Notes: generated by a model from the letters alone, not told the origin. 64,000 nt of DNA from Microbacterium barkeri (GCF_027921765.1 NZ_BSEJ01000013.1:1-64000); one strand, 5' to 3'; positions 31,304-41,146 are shown, numbered from the stretch's first letter. A program made the numbers and translations.

Positions 31304-34300
31304 GTGAAAACGGAGACACCGACGTTCGGCGTGCGCGGAAGGCGCCGTGACGGACGACGACGCAGGACGCGACGCGGCGCGATGGCCGTCATCACGACGC
31401 TCGTCGCAGGGCTTGTCGGAGCGACGGGCGCGCTCGTCGTCACGGAGCCCGCTGCGGCGACGTATGCGCAAGGCGGATCGGGCCGGCACATCGGCGCGAT
31501 CGACTGGATCGAATGGGGCGCGAGCGGCGCTCCGATCACGAACGGGACGACCGCGACGAGCACGCGCGACATCGCGGGTCAGGAGCTCACGACGACGTGC
31601 ACGATCACGGATGTCGTCGGCAGCGTCGCGGCGTACCGCTCGGGCGACTACAGCGGCGACTCGCTCGACGACCTGTACAACATCGGCGGCGCGGGCTCCG
31701 CGAACCAGATGGTGTACGGCCTCGTGAACCGCGACAACGGCGCGACGGTGAGCTTCCACTTCTCGTGCGAGACGCGCCTGAACGGCGCCCTCGTGCCGCT
31801 CGGCGGCCTCGTCGTCGCCGATGCGGAGTCGAGCAACCGGAGCCAGGGCGAGTACGTCCAGGCCAAGCCCGACGAGGCCGCCACGACCTGGCGCGTGATC
31901 GAGCGGGCGCGCAGCTGCGACACGAACGTGCTGGCGACCCTCGGATCAGACAAGACCCTGCGCCTGCACCCTGATGCCGAGCAGTGCTCCTCGCGACAGC
32001 GTGGCGGCAGCGGCCCGATGGCGATCGGCTACATGGACGGCGCGACCGGCGCCGCTGTGACGGTCAAGGGCGGCGGCAAGAGCGCCGTCGCGCTCGGCGT
32101 CGTCCTCGAGGCCGACTTCGGCGACGCCCCCGAGAGCTACGGCGCTGCCGGCGCCCTCTTCGAGCGCGCCTGGACCGGCGGCGAGGTGCCGGTGGGCGAG
32201 ACGAACGTCTCCTCGTCGTCGTTCGCGCTGGCCACCCAGAGCCAGCCCCGCACGCGCCTCGGGGCGATCGTCGACTCGGACAACGGCCACCAGTTCAGCG
32301 CGGCCGCCGACGCGGACGACCGCACCGCCCAGGCCGATGAGGACGCGGTGGGCGCGATCGGATCGATCGACGTGACGCCCGGGGAGCGCTACGTGCTCGA
32401 GGACGTGGCCTGCACGGGGCCCGGGTTCGTCGCGGCCTGGATCGACTGGAACCGCAACGGCGCCTTCGACGACGGCGAGCGCTCGGGAGCGGTCGAGTGC
32501 GTCGGCTCGTCCGTCGACCTGGCATGGACCGTGCCGATGGACGCGCAGGACGGCGCGAGCTTCGCGCGCATCCGCATCGCCCAGACGGCGGATGGCGTCG
32601 CCTCGCCCGTGGGGATGACGACGACGGGCGAGGTCGAGGACCACGCGCTCTCGATCGCCCTGCCCCACCTCGCGATCGAGAAGATCTCGGACGCGACCGC
32701 GGACACGCGCCCCGGCGACACGGTCACCTACACGGTCCGCGCGCGGAACACGGGAGCCACCGCGTACACCGACGCGTACCCGGCCGTCGTCTTCGACGAT
32801 CTCTCGGGCGTGCTGGACGACGCCGCGTACAGCGACGACGCGCGAGCCGACCGCGAGGGCGACCTCGCGTACGCCGAGCCGCTGCTGTCGTGGACCGGGC
32901 CCCTCGCCGCGGGAGACGCCGTCGAGATCACCTACACGACCATGGTGAAGGCCGGGGGAGACGGCACCGCGCGCAACGTCGCGTGGGAGCCGAACGACCC
33001 CGAGAACCCTGCGACCCCGAGCTGCGACCCCGCCGACGGCGGCGTCGACCCGACGACGGGCGAGCCCTGCGCGGAGGCCGTGCACCTGCTCCCGAAGCTG
33101 AAGGTCGTGAAGACCGCGGTCACCGAGGAGCTCCCCGCTGTCGGCGAGACCGCGACGTTCCGCATCGAGCTCACGAACGTGGGCCCCGGCGCCTTCACGG
33201 CCGAGGAGCCCGCGCGCGTCGAGGACGACCTCGTCGACGTGCTCGACGACGCGGTCTTCGGCGCCGCGACGTCCGATGTCGACCCGCAGCCGGTCTTCGA
33301 CGGCGAGCGCTATCTCACGTGGCAGGGCGCTCTCGCGTCGGGCCAGACGGTGACGATCGAGTACACGGTCGACTTCCGAGGCACCGGTGACAACGTCCTG
33401 CGCAACACCGCGTGCGTGCCCGAGGCCGACACCGCGTCCGGCGCACCGAGCTGCGACTTCGCGCAGATCCCGGCGGCGAACCTCACGTGGTGGAAGACCG
33501 TCAAGACGGACGACGACCCCGTCGTCGCCGGCTCGACGCTCGAGTACACGCTGTGGTTCGCGAACGACGGCGAGGCCGATGCGACCGTCGACGCGGTCGA
33601 CCACCTCGTGCACGTGCTCGACGACGCCGACGTCACCGTCGAGCCTTCGTCCGACACGCTCACGGTCGTCCGCGACGGCGACCGCATCGCCATCACGGGC
33701 ACGGTCGCTCCCGGCGCCACGGTGCCCGTGCGGTACACCGTGACCGTGAAGCCGGATGGGCAGCGCGGCGACGACGTCGCGGCGAACTTCCTCCTGCCCG
33801 CGGGCGAGGAGCCGCCGACCGCGCCCGTGTGCGAGCCCGACGCCGCGCGCTTCCCCGACTGCACGACGACGCCCATCGCGGCCGTCGAGTACGCGAAGTC
33901 GGTGACCGCGTCGACCGATCCGGTCGCCGAGGGCACGGTGCTCACCTACGAGATCACCGTCACGGGCACGGGAGAGACGACGGCGCCCGTCGTCCGCGAG
34001 GACGACCTCTCGGGCGTTCTCGACGACGCGGACCTGACGACCCAGCCGTCGTCCGACACGGAGTCGGTCACGGTGACCGAGGTGCAGGACGGCCGCTTCG
34101 CGATCGGCGGCACGATCGGCGCGGGCAAGACCGCGACGATCACCTACACGGTCACCGTCAGGGCCGCAGCCGATCGCGGCGACCACCGCGCCGACAACTT
34201 CCTCGTGACGCCGGGTGAGACCCCGAGCACCTCGTGCGAGAGCGGCGACGACTGCACGTCGACCCCGATGCCCGCGATCTCGGCCGCCAAGTCGGCCGAC

Positions 34301-36352
34301 CCGGCGACGGGCGAGACGGTCGTCGCGGGCCAGCGCGTGACCTACACGCTCGAATTCCGCAACGACGGCACGGCGGCCGGCGACGTCGAGTACGTCGACG
34401 ACCTGTCCGGTGTGCTCGATGACGCGGCTCTCGTCGACGGCCCGTCCTCCGCCGTGCTCGACGCGGTGATCGACGGCGACGCTCTGCGCGTGTCGGGTAC
34501 GCTCGAGCCGCGCCAGGTCACGACCGTCGCGTACACGGTCGAGGTCGGGCAGGATGGCGCGCGCGGCGACAACCGCCTCGCCAACGTCCTCGCGCCGAGC
34601 GACCTCGGGGAGCCGTCGTGCGACGACGCCCTCGTGTCGTGCACCGAGCACCCTGTGCCCGAGCTCGCCTCGTGGAAGTCGGTCGAGGCATCCGCGACGC
34701 CCGTCGCCGCGGGAACCGAGCTGACCTACACGCTCCACTTCGAGAACACGGGCGAGGCGCCCGCGAGCGTCGACGAGGTCGACCACCTCGTCCACGTGCT
34801 CGACGACGCCTTCGTGACCGTCGAGCCGACCGCGGGAGCCCTCACGGCCATCCGCGACGGCGACACGATCGCGATCACGGGCGAGGTGGCACCGCGCTCG
34901 GTCGAGACCGTGATGTACACGGTGACCGTGAAGGCCGACGGCGAGCGCGGCGACGACATCGCCGCGAACTTCCTGCTGCCGGCGGGCGAGGAGCCGCCGA
35001 CCGAGCCGACGTGCCAGCCGGCCGACGGCGAGCGCCCCGACTGCACGGTGACGCCCATCGGGCGCCTGCTCACCGGCAAGGCCGTCGAGGCGTCGTCCGA
35101 CCCGATCGTGACGGGCACGGAGCTCACCTACACCCTGACGTTCGACAACCAGGGCGAGGGCCCCGCGACCGTCGCGCACATCGACCGCCTGGCCGACGTG
35201 CTCGACGACGCCACGCTCAGCGAGGCCCCCGTGGCCTCCGACGACGCGCTGCAGGTGACCGAGGTGCTGAACGGCGCCTTCGCGATCACCGGCGAGCTCG
35301 CGGCCGGCCAGGTCGTGACCGTGCGGTACACGGTCGTCGTGAACGCCGAGGGCGAGCGCGGGAACGACGTCGCGGCGAACTTCCTCGTGCCCTCGGGCGA
35401 GGAGCCGCCCGCGACGTGCGACGGGCCCGACTGCACCGTGACGCCCATCGGCCGCATCACGGCCGAGAAGTCGGCCGACCCCGCGTCGGGCACGGCCGTC
35501 GACGCCGGCGACCGCGTGACGTACACGCTGTCGTTCGCGAACGACGGCCAGGCAGCGACCGCGGTCGACTGGACCGACTCGCTCGCCGACGTGCTGGACG
35601 ACGCCGAGCTCGTCGAGGGCCCCACGGCGGATGGCCTCACGGCCGTCCTCGACGGAGACGTGCTGCACGTCACGGGAACGCTGGACACGGAGGCCACCGC
35701 CGCGGTGACCTACACGGTCGAGGTGCGCCCGTATGACGAGCAGGGCGATCACACGCTGGCGAACCACCTCACCCGGACGGGCGAGGAGCCGCCGACCGCG
35801 TGCGACCCCGACTCGCGCCTGTGCACGGAGCACCCGACGGTGACGCCGACGCCCGAGCCGACCCCGGAGCCCACTCCGACGGACCCGGCACCCGAGCCCA
35901 CGCCCGAGCCGACCCCCACGGACCCGGCACCCGAGCCGACGCCCGAGCCGACGCCGACCGACCCGGCACCCGAGCCCACGCCCGAGCCGACCCCGACGGA
36001 CCCGGCACCTCAGCCGACGCCGGAGCCGACGCCGACCGACCCCGCCCCCGAGCCGACGCCCGAGCCGAGCGAACCGGCGGAGCCCGAGCCGACGGACCCG
36101 GCGCCTCAGCCGAGCGAGCCCGCGGAGCCGGAGCCGAGCGAGCCCGCGGAGCCCGCGCCATCCGACCCCGCAGACCCCGCGCCGAGTGCGCCGGCGGACC
36201 CGACACCGGCCCCGCAGCCGGAGGACGACGGCTCGCTGTCGCCCACGGGCGTGTCGATCACGGTGGGTGCGCTTCTGGCGGCGCTCGTCGCCGCGGCGGG
36301 CGGTGCGGCCCTGATGGTCGTCCGCCGTCGTCGCGAGCGCGACGCGGCCTGA
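31304..36352 (+). CDS. Wall-anchored surface protein with DUF11-like repeats
   Basis: 1,682-residue secreted protein. GTG 31304 is chosen because GGGGAGG lies 5 bases upstream. A long twin-Arg-rich signal peptide (cleavage near residue 52, PAAATYA) is followed by a CshA-type/choice-of-anchor domain (about 55-260), a DFGDAPESYGAAG motif (about 270) and a GEVEDHAL domain (to about 445). Eight DUF11-like Ig repeats of about 115-125 residues follow (about 455-1490), each with a DDLSGVLDDA-like core and a YTL/YTV strand. A Pro/Glu/Thr wall-spanning region leads to LSPTG (1645-1649), a helix and an RRRRERDAA tail, a sortase signal with a variant motif. Likely adhesin or stalk; partner unknown. Confidence 0.93.
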   Translation: MKTETPTFGVRGRRRDGRRRRTRRGAMAVITTLVAGLVGATGALVVTEPAAATYAQGGSGRHIGAIDWIEWGASGAPITNGTTATSTRDIAGQELTTTCTITDVVGSVAAYRSGDYSGDSLDDLYNIGGAGSANQMVYGLVNRDNGATVSFHFSCETRLNGALVPLGGLVVADAESSNRSQGEYVQAKPDEAATTWRVIERARSCDTNVLATLGSDKTLRLHPDAEQCSSRQRGGSGPMAIGYMDGATGAAVTVKGGGKSAVALGVVLEADFGDAPESYGAAGALFERAWTGGEVPVGETNVSSSSFALATQSQPRTRLGAIVDSDNGHQFSAAADADDRTAQADEDAVGAIGSIDVTPGERYVLEDVACTGPGFVAAWIDWNRNGAFDDGERSGAVECVGSSVDLAWTVPMDAQDGASFARIRIAQTADGVASPVGMTTTGEVEDHALSIALPHLAIEKISDATADTRPGDTVTYTVRARNTGATAYTDAYPAVVFDDLSGVLDDAAYSDDARADREGDLAYAEPLLSWTGPLAAGDAVEITYTTMVKAGGDGTARNVAWEPNDPENPATPSCDPADGGVDPTTGEPCAEAVHLLPKLKVVKTAVTEELPAVGETATFRIELTNVGPGAFTAEEPARVEDDLVDVLDDAVFGAATSDVDPQPVFDGERYLTWQGALASGQTVTIEYTVDFRGTGDNVLRNTACVPEADTASGAPSCDFAQIPAANLTWWKTVKTDDDPVVAGSTLEYTLWFANDGEADATVDAVDHLVHVLDDADVTVEPSSDTLTVVRDGDRIAITGTVAPGATVPVRYTVTVKPDGQRGDDVAANFLLPAGEEPPTAPVCEPDAARFPDCTTTPIAAVEYAKSVTASTDPVAEGTVLTYEITVTGTGETTAPVVREDDLSGVLDDADLTTQPSSDTESVTVTEVQDGRFAIGGTIGAGKTATITYTVTVRAAADRGDHRADNFLVTPGETPSTSCESGDDCTSTPMPAISAAKSADPATGETVVAGQRVTYTLEFRNDGTAAGDVEYVDDLSGVLDDAALVDGPSSAVLDAVIDGDALRVSGTLEPRQVTTVAYTVEVGQDGARGDNRLANVLAPSDLGEPSCDDALVSCTEHPVPELASWKSVEASATPVAAGTELTYTLHFENTGEAPASVDEVDHLVHVLDDAFVTVEPTAGALTAIRDGDTIAITGEVAPRSVETVMYTVTVKADGERGDDIAANFLLPAGEEPPTEPTCQPADGERPDCTVTPIGRLLTGKAVEASSDPIVTGTELTYTLTFDNQGEGPATVAHIDRLADVLDDATLSEAPVASDDALQVTEVLNGAFAITGELAAGQVVTVRYTVVVNAEGERGNDVAANFLVPSGEEPPATCDGPDCTVTPIGRITAEKSADPASGTAVDAGDRVTYTLSFANDGQAATAVDWTDSLADVLDDAELVEGPTADGLTAVLDGDVLHVTGTLDTEATAAVTYTVEVRPYDEQGDHTLANHLTRTGEEPPTACDPDSRLCTEHPTVTPTPEPTPEPTPTDPAPEPTPEPTPTDPAPEPTPEPTPTDPAPEPTPEPTPTDPAPQPTPEPTPTDPAPEPTPEPSEPAEPEPTDPAPQPSEPAEPEPSEPAEPAPSDPADPAPSAPADPTPAPQPEDDGSLSPTGVSITVGALLAALVAAAGGAALMVVRRRRERDAA
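35852..36046 (+). repeat. 39-base minisatellite coding the proline-rich wall spacer
   Basis: Five consecutive 39-base units (start 35852, 35891, 35930, 35969, 36008) each encode P-E/Q-PTPEPTPTDPA, followed by degenerate PSEPAEPEP units. In-frame copy-number change would lengthen or shorten the stalk without disrupting the gene. Confidence 0.85.
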
Positions 36353-36360
36353 CCCGATGA

Positions 36361-36398
36361 GAGACGGCCGGTCATCCGCAAGGATGGCCGGCCGTCTC
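36361..36398. terminator. Strong terminator between surface protein and GH32 genes
   Basis: A 17-bp stem (36361-36377 with 36382-36398, one T-G pair) capped by a GCAA tetraloop, followed by TCTGTCT on the plus strand. It begins 8 bases after the surface protein stop and can serve both convergent genes. Confidence 0.85.
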
Positions 36399-36422
36399 TC
36401 TGTCTGCCACGGTGGCCCGCCC

Positions 36423-37721
36423 TCACTCCTGGGGCAGCGCCAGCCGCCACGCGGTCGCCGACACCCCCGGCTCAGCCGACACGGCGTAGTGCTCCCCCTC
36501 CGCGGGATACGCACGCAGGGTGACGGATGCGCGTCCCCGCGGGTGCACCTCGACGATCGACGCGTCGATGAGAATGCGCACGTCGTCGCCCCCGAGCTCG
36601 CCCCGCCACACGACCTGGTCGCCCAGACGCAGGTCGGCCAACCCGTCCCCCGAGAGCCGGATCTCCGCCTGATCCGGGAGCGCTGCGGGGTCGACCTCCT
36701 GGGCTCGGAGCGCGTCGAGCTCGCGTGCGGGTGCGAGATCGACGTCGTCGCTGCGCACCTGCAGCTCGCGCGGGAACGTGAGCAGCCCGGACCATCCCTG
36801 CGCGTCGCTGTCCTCCTGGGTGCGCGCACGGGCGCCGTCCTCCGCGACCTCCTGCGCCCATCCCCACAGGAGCACGCGGTCGCCGTGCTCATCCTGCACG
36901 GCTTGCGGCGCATAGAACGCCGCCCCCTCGTCGAGGATCCCCGAAGCGCGCCCGCGGAACGCGGGCAGGCCCGAGGCGGGATCGATGTCGAGCGCGCCGA
37001 TGATGTAGCCGACACCGAGGTGCGGCCGGCCGTCGCGCCACAGCGACACGAGCACGACCCAGTCGTCGCCGCTGCGCACGAGCTGGGGGCACTCCCACCC
37101 TTCGCACGCCGGCAGCTGCGCCGCCACCTCGTCGTCCGAGGTGAGGAGGAAGCCGTGCTCCTCCCACGCGTCGAGGTCGTCAGCGGCATAGAGCAGCAGC
37201 GCGCCGCGATCCCCCGCGAGACCCGATCCCTGCAGGGCCCAGCGGCGGCCGCCGAGTTCGAAGAGGAACGGATCGCGCACCATCGTGATGGCGGGGTCGG
37301 CCGGCATCCGTGCCGCGACGCGTCCGGTCTGCTCCCACCTCTCGGCGTCGGCCGATCCGCGTGCGATCACGACTTCCGAGCGCCCGTCGAAGCCGACGAC
37401 CCCCGAGTAGATCGCGGTCGGGACGCCGTCGTCGAGCGCGCCGACGCCGCTGAAGCAGCCGGCGGCGTCGGGCCCGCCCTCCTGCGGGCGCAGGGCGATC
37501 GGATGCTCCTCCCACCGCAGCAGGTCGGGCGAGCTCACGTGGCCCCAGCAGATGCGCTCGTGCCGCGCCGAATCGGGGTTGTACTGGAAGAACAGGTGCC
37601 ACCGACCCTCCGTGAAGAGGATGCCGTTGGGGTCGTTCACCCAGCCGTATGCGGGACGGGGGTGAAGCCGCGGGAAGCTGCGATCGGGGTGGCCGACGGC
37701 CGGGGCGAGGATGTCCGACAT
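36423..37721 (-). CDS. Glycoside hydrolase family 32 (fructan/sucrose hydrolase)
   Basis: 432-residue intracellular GH32 enzyme that cleaves beta-fructosides such as sucrose, sucrose-6-phosphate, inulin or levan fragments. The nucleophile Asp is in WVNDPNG (Asp 30), the transition-state Asp in MVRDPFLFE (about 147), and the acid/base Glu in EGWECPQL (about 206). A beta-sandwich (about 320-432) ends the protein. No signal peptide, so the substrate must be imported, in keeping with the ABC genes upstream. ATG 37721 has AAAGGA 4 bases upstream. Last gene of the binding protein-permease-permease-GH32 operon. Confidence 0.95.
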   Translation of the reverse strand: MSDILAPAVGHPDRSFPRLHPRPAYGWVNDPNGILFTEGRWHLFFQYNPDSARHERICWGHVSSPDLLRWEEHPIALRPQEGGPDAAGCFSGVGALDDGVPTAIYSGVVGFDGRSEVVIARGSADAERWEQTGRVAARMPADPAITMVRDPFLFELGGRRWALQGSGLAGDRGALLLYAADDLDAWEEHGFLLTSDDEVAAQLPACEGWECPQLVRSGDDWVVLVSLWRDGRPHLGVGYIIGALDIDPASGLPAFRGRASGILDEGAAFYAPQAVQDEHGDRVLLWGWAQEVAEDGARARTQEDSDAQGWSGLLTFPRELQVRSDDVDLAPARELDALRAQEVDPAALPDQAEIRLSGDGLADLRLGDQVVWRGELGGDDVRILIDASIVEVHPRGRASVTLRAYPAEGEHYAVSAEPGVSATAWRLALPQE

Positions 37722-37786
37722 GGGGTCCTTTCGTGAGGGGATGACGCGCGGCTGCCCGCAGGACGCGGGACGACCGTGCGGAGCTG

Positions 37787-38620
37787 CTACTTGCCCGCGC
37801 CGGCCGTGAGGCCCTCGCGAAGCGGCTTCTGGCCGAAGATGAACACGAGCAGCGCGGGGATCATCGAGAGCACGACGCCCGCGAGGACGGTCGCGATCGA
37901 GCCGGTGCCGAGGTTGCCCTGGAGCGTGACGAGCCCGAGCGGGAGCGTGAAGTTCTGCTCGCTGATCGTGAGGATGAGGGGGCGGAAGAACTCGTTCCAG
38001 TGGTAGTTGAACGCGAGGATCCCGACGATCGCGAGACCCGGTGCCGCGAGCGGCAGGTAGACCCCGAAGAAGACGCGCCACGGCCCCGCGCCGTCGATCT
38101 CGGCGGCCTCCGCGAGCTCGGGCGGGAGCCCCATGAAGTACTGCCGCATGAGGAACGTCCCGAATGCGGTCGGCAGCATCGGCACGATCAGCGCGAGGAG
38201 TGTGTCAGCCAGACCCATGCCGCGGATGAGCATGAACACGGGCACGATCGTGACCTGCATCGGCACCATCATCGTGGCGAGGATCAGCGCGAAGAGGAGC
38301 CTCTTGCCGCGGAACTCGAACCGCGCGAACACGTAGCCCGCCATCGCGGCGGTGAGCATCTGCCCGGCCGCGATGAGCAGCGTGACGAGCGCGCTGTTCC
38401 AGGTGTAGAGCCAGACGGGGATCTGCGCGAAGACGTCGGCGAAGGCGCCGAGGCCGAACTCGGTCTCGTTCGTCTCCGGGTTCGACGGCGTGAGCGCCGT
38501 GATGAGCGTCCAGACGACCGGGGCCAGCGTGAAGAACGCGGCGATGACGAGCACCGCGTACTTTCCGACCTGGGCGAGGGCCTGCCGCGGGGAGCGGGCT
38601 TCAACTGCGTGGATGGACAT
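37787..38620 (-). CDS. Sugar ABC transporter permease, MalG-like
   Basis: 277-residue CUT1-family permease with six helices. The EAA loop is ELAEAAEIDGAGPWRVFFGV (about 160-180) and AFNYHWNEFFRPLILT is the MalG-type segment. The C-terminus GLTAGAGK is typical. It follows the MalF-like permease after 9 bases and precedes the GH32 gene by 65 bases. Confidence 0.95.
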   Translation of the reverse strand: MSIHAVEARSPRQALAQVGKYAVLVIAAFFTLAPVVWTLITALTPSNPETNETEFGLGAFADVFAQIPVWLYTWNSALVTLLIAAGQMLTAAMAGYVFARFEFRGKRLLFALILATMMVPMQVTIVPVFMLIRGMGLADTLLALIVPMLPTAFGTFLMRQYFMGLPPELAEAAEIDGAGPWRVFFGVYLPLAAPGLAIVGILAFNYHWNEFFRPLILTISEQNFTLPLGLVTLQGNLGTGSIATVLAGVVLSMIPALLVFIFGQKPLREGLTAGAGK

Positions 38621-38629
38621 CGTCGTTCC

Positions 38630-39589
38630 TCATCCGTAGAAGACGTAGCGCTTGCTGAGCTGGAACTGCACGAGCGTCACCAGCATGATCAGGACGGTCA
38701 GCACGATGCCGATCGCGGAGGCGAGCCCGAACTCGAGCTGCTGGAAGGCGGATTCGTAGATCACCATGACTGCGGTGCGGGTCTCGTCGCCCGGTCCGCC
38801 GCGCGTGAGCACGTACGGCTGGTCGAAGATCTGCAGCGCGTTGATGATCGCCATGACCGAGGCGACGAGCATCGTCGGGCTCACGAGCGGAAGCGTGATC
38901 TGGCGGAACTGCGTCCACCCGGTCGCGCCGTCGAGCGAGGACGCCTCGTAGACCTCCTTCGGAATGGCCGAGACGCCGCCGAGGAAGAGCAGGAACGTGA
39001 AGCCGAAGTTCTGCCAGACGTAGACGAGCAGGACGACGATCTTCGCGCCGAATCCCGTCGTGAGCCATCCGATGTTGGCGACCCCGAACCATCCGAGCAC
39101 CTGGTTCACGAGCCCGAACTCCTGGTTGAACAGGTAGGCCATGACGAGCGAGACGGACGCCGCGGAGAGGATGAGCGGGAAGAAGAGGGATGAGCGGAAG
39201 AACGTCCGCAGCCAGCTCGGCATCTTCGACTGGACGAGCACCGCGAGGAAGAGGGCGACCGCGAGCTGGAGCAGCACCGCGACGACGACGAAGCCGATCG
39301 TGTTGAGGAACGACACGCGCACGGTCGGGTCGGCGGCGAGCTCGACGAAGTTGTCCACGCCGACGAACTCGGGGGCCGTGATCACGTCCCAGCGGAAGAA
39401 GGCGAGAAGGAACGACCCGACGATCGGGATGAAGCTGAACAGGCCCAGGCCGATGACGGTGGGCGCGAGGAAGACCCAGATGAGCAGGCGACTGCCCTTC
39501 TTGGCCGTGGCCTCGGGGCGAACGCCCTTCACGCCCCGAGGGAGGACGGCCGCGCGCGTGCTCGGCGGCGGAGTGACGACGGTGGACAT
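38630..39589 (-). CDS. Sugar ABC transporter permease, MalF-like
   Basis: 319-residue CUT1 permease. After a basic N-terminus, the first helix LLIWVFLAPTVIGLGLFSFI is followed by five more and the EAA loop EVYEASSLDGATGWTQFRQI (about 215-235), with GGPGDETRTAVMVIYE near the end as in other MalF proteins. The start ATG shares its last base with the TGA of the binding protein (TGATG), so translation is coupled. Confidence 0.95.
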   Translation of the reverse strand: MSTVVTPPPSTRAAVLPRGVKGVRPEATAKKGSRLLIWVFLAPTVIGLGLFSFIPIVGSFLLAFFRWDVITAPEFVGVDNFVELAADPTVRVSFLNTIGFVVVAVLLQLAVALFLAVLVQSKMPSWLRTFFRSSLFFPLILSAASVSLVMAYLFNQEFGLVNQVLGWFGVANIGWLTTGFGAKIVVLLVYVWQNFGFTFLLFLGGVSAIPKEVYEASSLDGATGWTQFRQITLPLVSPTMLVASVMAIINALQIFDQPYVLTRGGPGDETRTAVMVIYESAFQQLEFGLASAIGIVLTVLIMLVTLVQFQLSKRYVFYG

Positions 39590-40971
39590 CAGCGTCCCTT
39601 CAGTGCGAGTTCGAGGTCGCGCTGCATCGTCTCGAGCCCGCGGCGCACGCCGCCGGGCCCGTTCGTGATCGTCGAGACGACGTTCTTGATGAGCGCGGAT
39701 TCCACAGCGGCCTGCTGCGGCGGGGCGGGCATGGGCCCGGTGTCGGGATGGCGGTCGAGGGTGTCGTAGAACACCTCCCAGTGCTTCGGTCCGATCTCGC
39801 CGCCGTACAGCTCGGCGTTCAGGGTGCGGCGCGGCAGCGACGAGTCGGGCTTCTGGTGGGCGAGCGCCATGCCCTCGGTCGAGATGCAGTACTTGAGCCA
39901 CTCCCACGCCTCGTCCTTGCGGGGCGAGGTCTGCATGATCGCGTAGCCGCCCGCGCCGAACTGGTGGCGCTGGCTCCGCATCCGGGGGAAGTACGTGACG
40001 TCGTACTCGTCGTTCGCGAAGCCCGCGTCATGCAGGCCCTGCACCCAGAACCCGCCGGCCGGCGTCATCCCGACCGAGCCGCGGGCGAAGAGCGAGACGA
40101 GCTCGTTGCCACCGCCCTGCGCGGGGTTCGCCGCGATGCCCTCGCCGACCATCCGCTGCAGCACCTCGAAGCTCTCGATCGTGCGCTCGTTAAGCGCGTC
40201 GGCGTTCTGCCACAGATAGCCGCCACCGCGCGGCGTCTCGCGGGGGTAGAACCGCGACCAGAGCCAGTCGCCGCCCGGCGCCTTCTCCTCGGTGAGGAAG
40301 CTCGCGTCGTTGACGTACAGCCACGGCACGACGCCGCCCCACAGGCGGTTGTTCCAGAAGTACGGGAGGAAGCTCCCCTCGGCGGAGTCCTTCATGGTGC
40401 GGGCGACGGTGAAGAAGTCGTCGACCGTCCAGTCGTCGCGGGGCCGGTCGAGGCCCGCCCGCTCGAACGCGGCCGTGTTGTAGTACACGTTCGCGGCGTT
40501 GAAGTTGTCGGGCAGCTGGAAGAGGCTCCCCTTGTACATGAACGACTCGATGAGCGAGGGATGGACGTCGTCGAAGTACTCCTGGAGGTCGGCGGCGTCA
40601 CGCTGGACGTAGTCGTCGATCGGGTGGGCGAGCCGCTCGGCGAAGAGCTGCGTGCCTTCGGTCGCGACCGACACGACGTCGGGCGGGTTGCCCGCGGCGA
40701 CCATCGTGAGGATCTTCGCGAAGAAGTTGCTCCAGTCCTGGCCCTGGACCGCGACGATGCGGACGGTGATGCCGGGATGGAGACGCTGGAAGCCCTCGAC
40801 GAGCGACTGGCGGGCGGCCGCGTCCTGGGCGGTCCCGAAGAGGGCGACGGTGAGCGCGTCGTCGCCGCGACCGGGGATGTCGGCACCGGTCAGGCGCGGC
40901 CAGGAGATCGCCGTGCCGGCGATCCCGAGGCCGAGCAGGGCGAGCGCAGCCCTGCGACTCAGTTCAACCAC
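39589..40971 (-). CDS. Sugar ABC substrate-binding protein with Tat-like signal
   Basis: 460-residue CUT1-type binding protein. GTG 40971 is chosen because AGGAG stands 7 bases upstream and it places a twin-arginine-like leader (ELSRRAALALLGLG) at the very N-terminus; no lipobox Cys is present. The mature domain shows VALFGTAQDAAARQSLVEGF, GNPPDVVSVATEGTQLFAE and the late KDEAWEWLKYCISTEGM. Unusual for the family in Gram-positives, where lipoproteins are the rule; how it is retained at the cell surface is unclear. First gene of the GH32 operon, divergent from its LacI regulator. Confidence 0.92.
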   Translation of the reverse strand: MVELSRRAALALLGLGIAGTAISWPRLTGADIPGRGDDALTVALFGTAQDAAARQSLVEGFQRLHPGITVRIVAVQGQDWSNFFAKILTMVAAGNPPDVVSVATEGTQLFAERLAHPIDDYVQRDAADLQEYFDDVHPSLIESFMYKGSLFQLPDNFNAANVYYNTAAFERAGLDRPRDDWTVDDFFTVARTMKDSAEGSFLPYFWNNRLWGGVVPWLYVNDASFLTEEKAPGGDWLWSRFYPRETPRGGGYLWQNADALNERTIESFEVLQRMVGEGIAANPAQGGGNELVSLFARGSVGMTPAGGFWVQGLHDAGFANDEYDVTYFPRMRSQRHQFGAGGYAIMQTSPRKDEAWEWLKYCISTEGMALAHQKPDSSLPRRTLNAELYGGEIGPKHWEVFYDTLDRHPDTGPMPAPPQQAAVESALIKNVVSTITNGPGGVRRGLETMQRDLELALKGR

Positions 40972-41036
40972 GTTGTTGCTCCTGCGGATGGGGCCACGGC
41001 GGCTCGCGCGAGCCGATCGTGTGCCATGAAATGGAG

Positions 41037-41054
41037 TGCTGAATGCGTTCAGCA
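41037..41054. promoter_or_regulatory. LacI-type operator O1 (importer side)
   Basis: Perfect palindrome TGCTGAA-TGCG-TTCAGCA, 66 bases upstream of the binding-protein start. Identical arms and spacing to the site at 41095. Confidence 0.75.
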
Positions 41055-41094
41055 GATGCACCGTAGCATGGTCGGGAACCGTGTGCGAGGGATA

Positions 41095-41112
41095 TGCTGA
41101 AACAATTCAGCA
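41095..41112. promoter_or_regulatory. LacI-type operator O2 (regulator side)
   Basis: Perfect palindrome TGCTGAA-ACAA-TTCAGCA overlapping a TATGCT -10-like hexamer (41093-41098) of the regulator gene. The starts of O1 and O2 are 58 bases apart, so paired binding or looping is possible. Confidence 0.75.
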
Positions 41113-41146
41113 ACCGGGCGTCGGTGAGGACGCAGCGAGGAGTGCC

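Noticed and set aside
35852..36046. Regularly spaced repeats resembling an array
   Set aside because: In-frame proline-rich codons without spacers; not CRISPR.
31946..37189. A 1,747-codon open frame on the minus strand across the surface protein gene
   Set aside because: It is the antisense shadow of the GC-rich repeats; its translation is a monotonous Arg/Gly/Asp/Val mixture without domains, while the plus strand has signal peptide, repeats and sortase motif in order.
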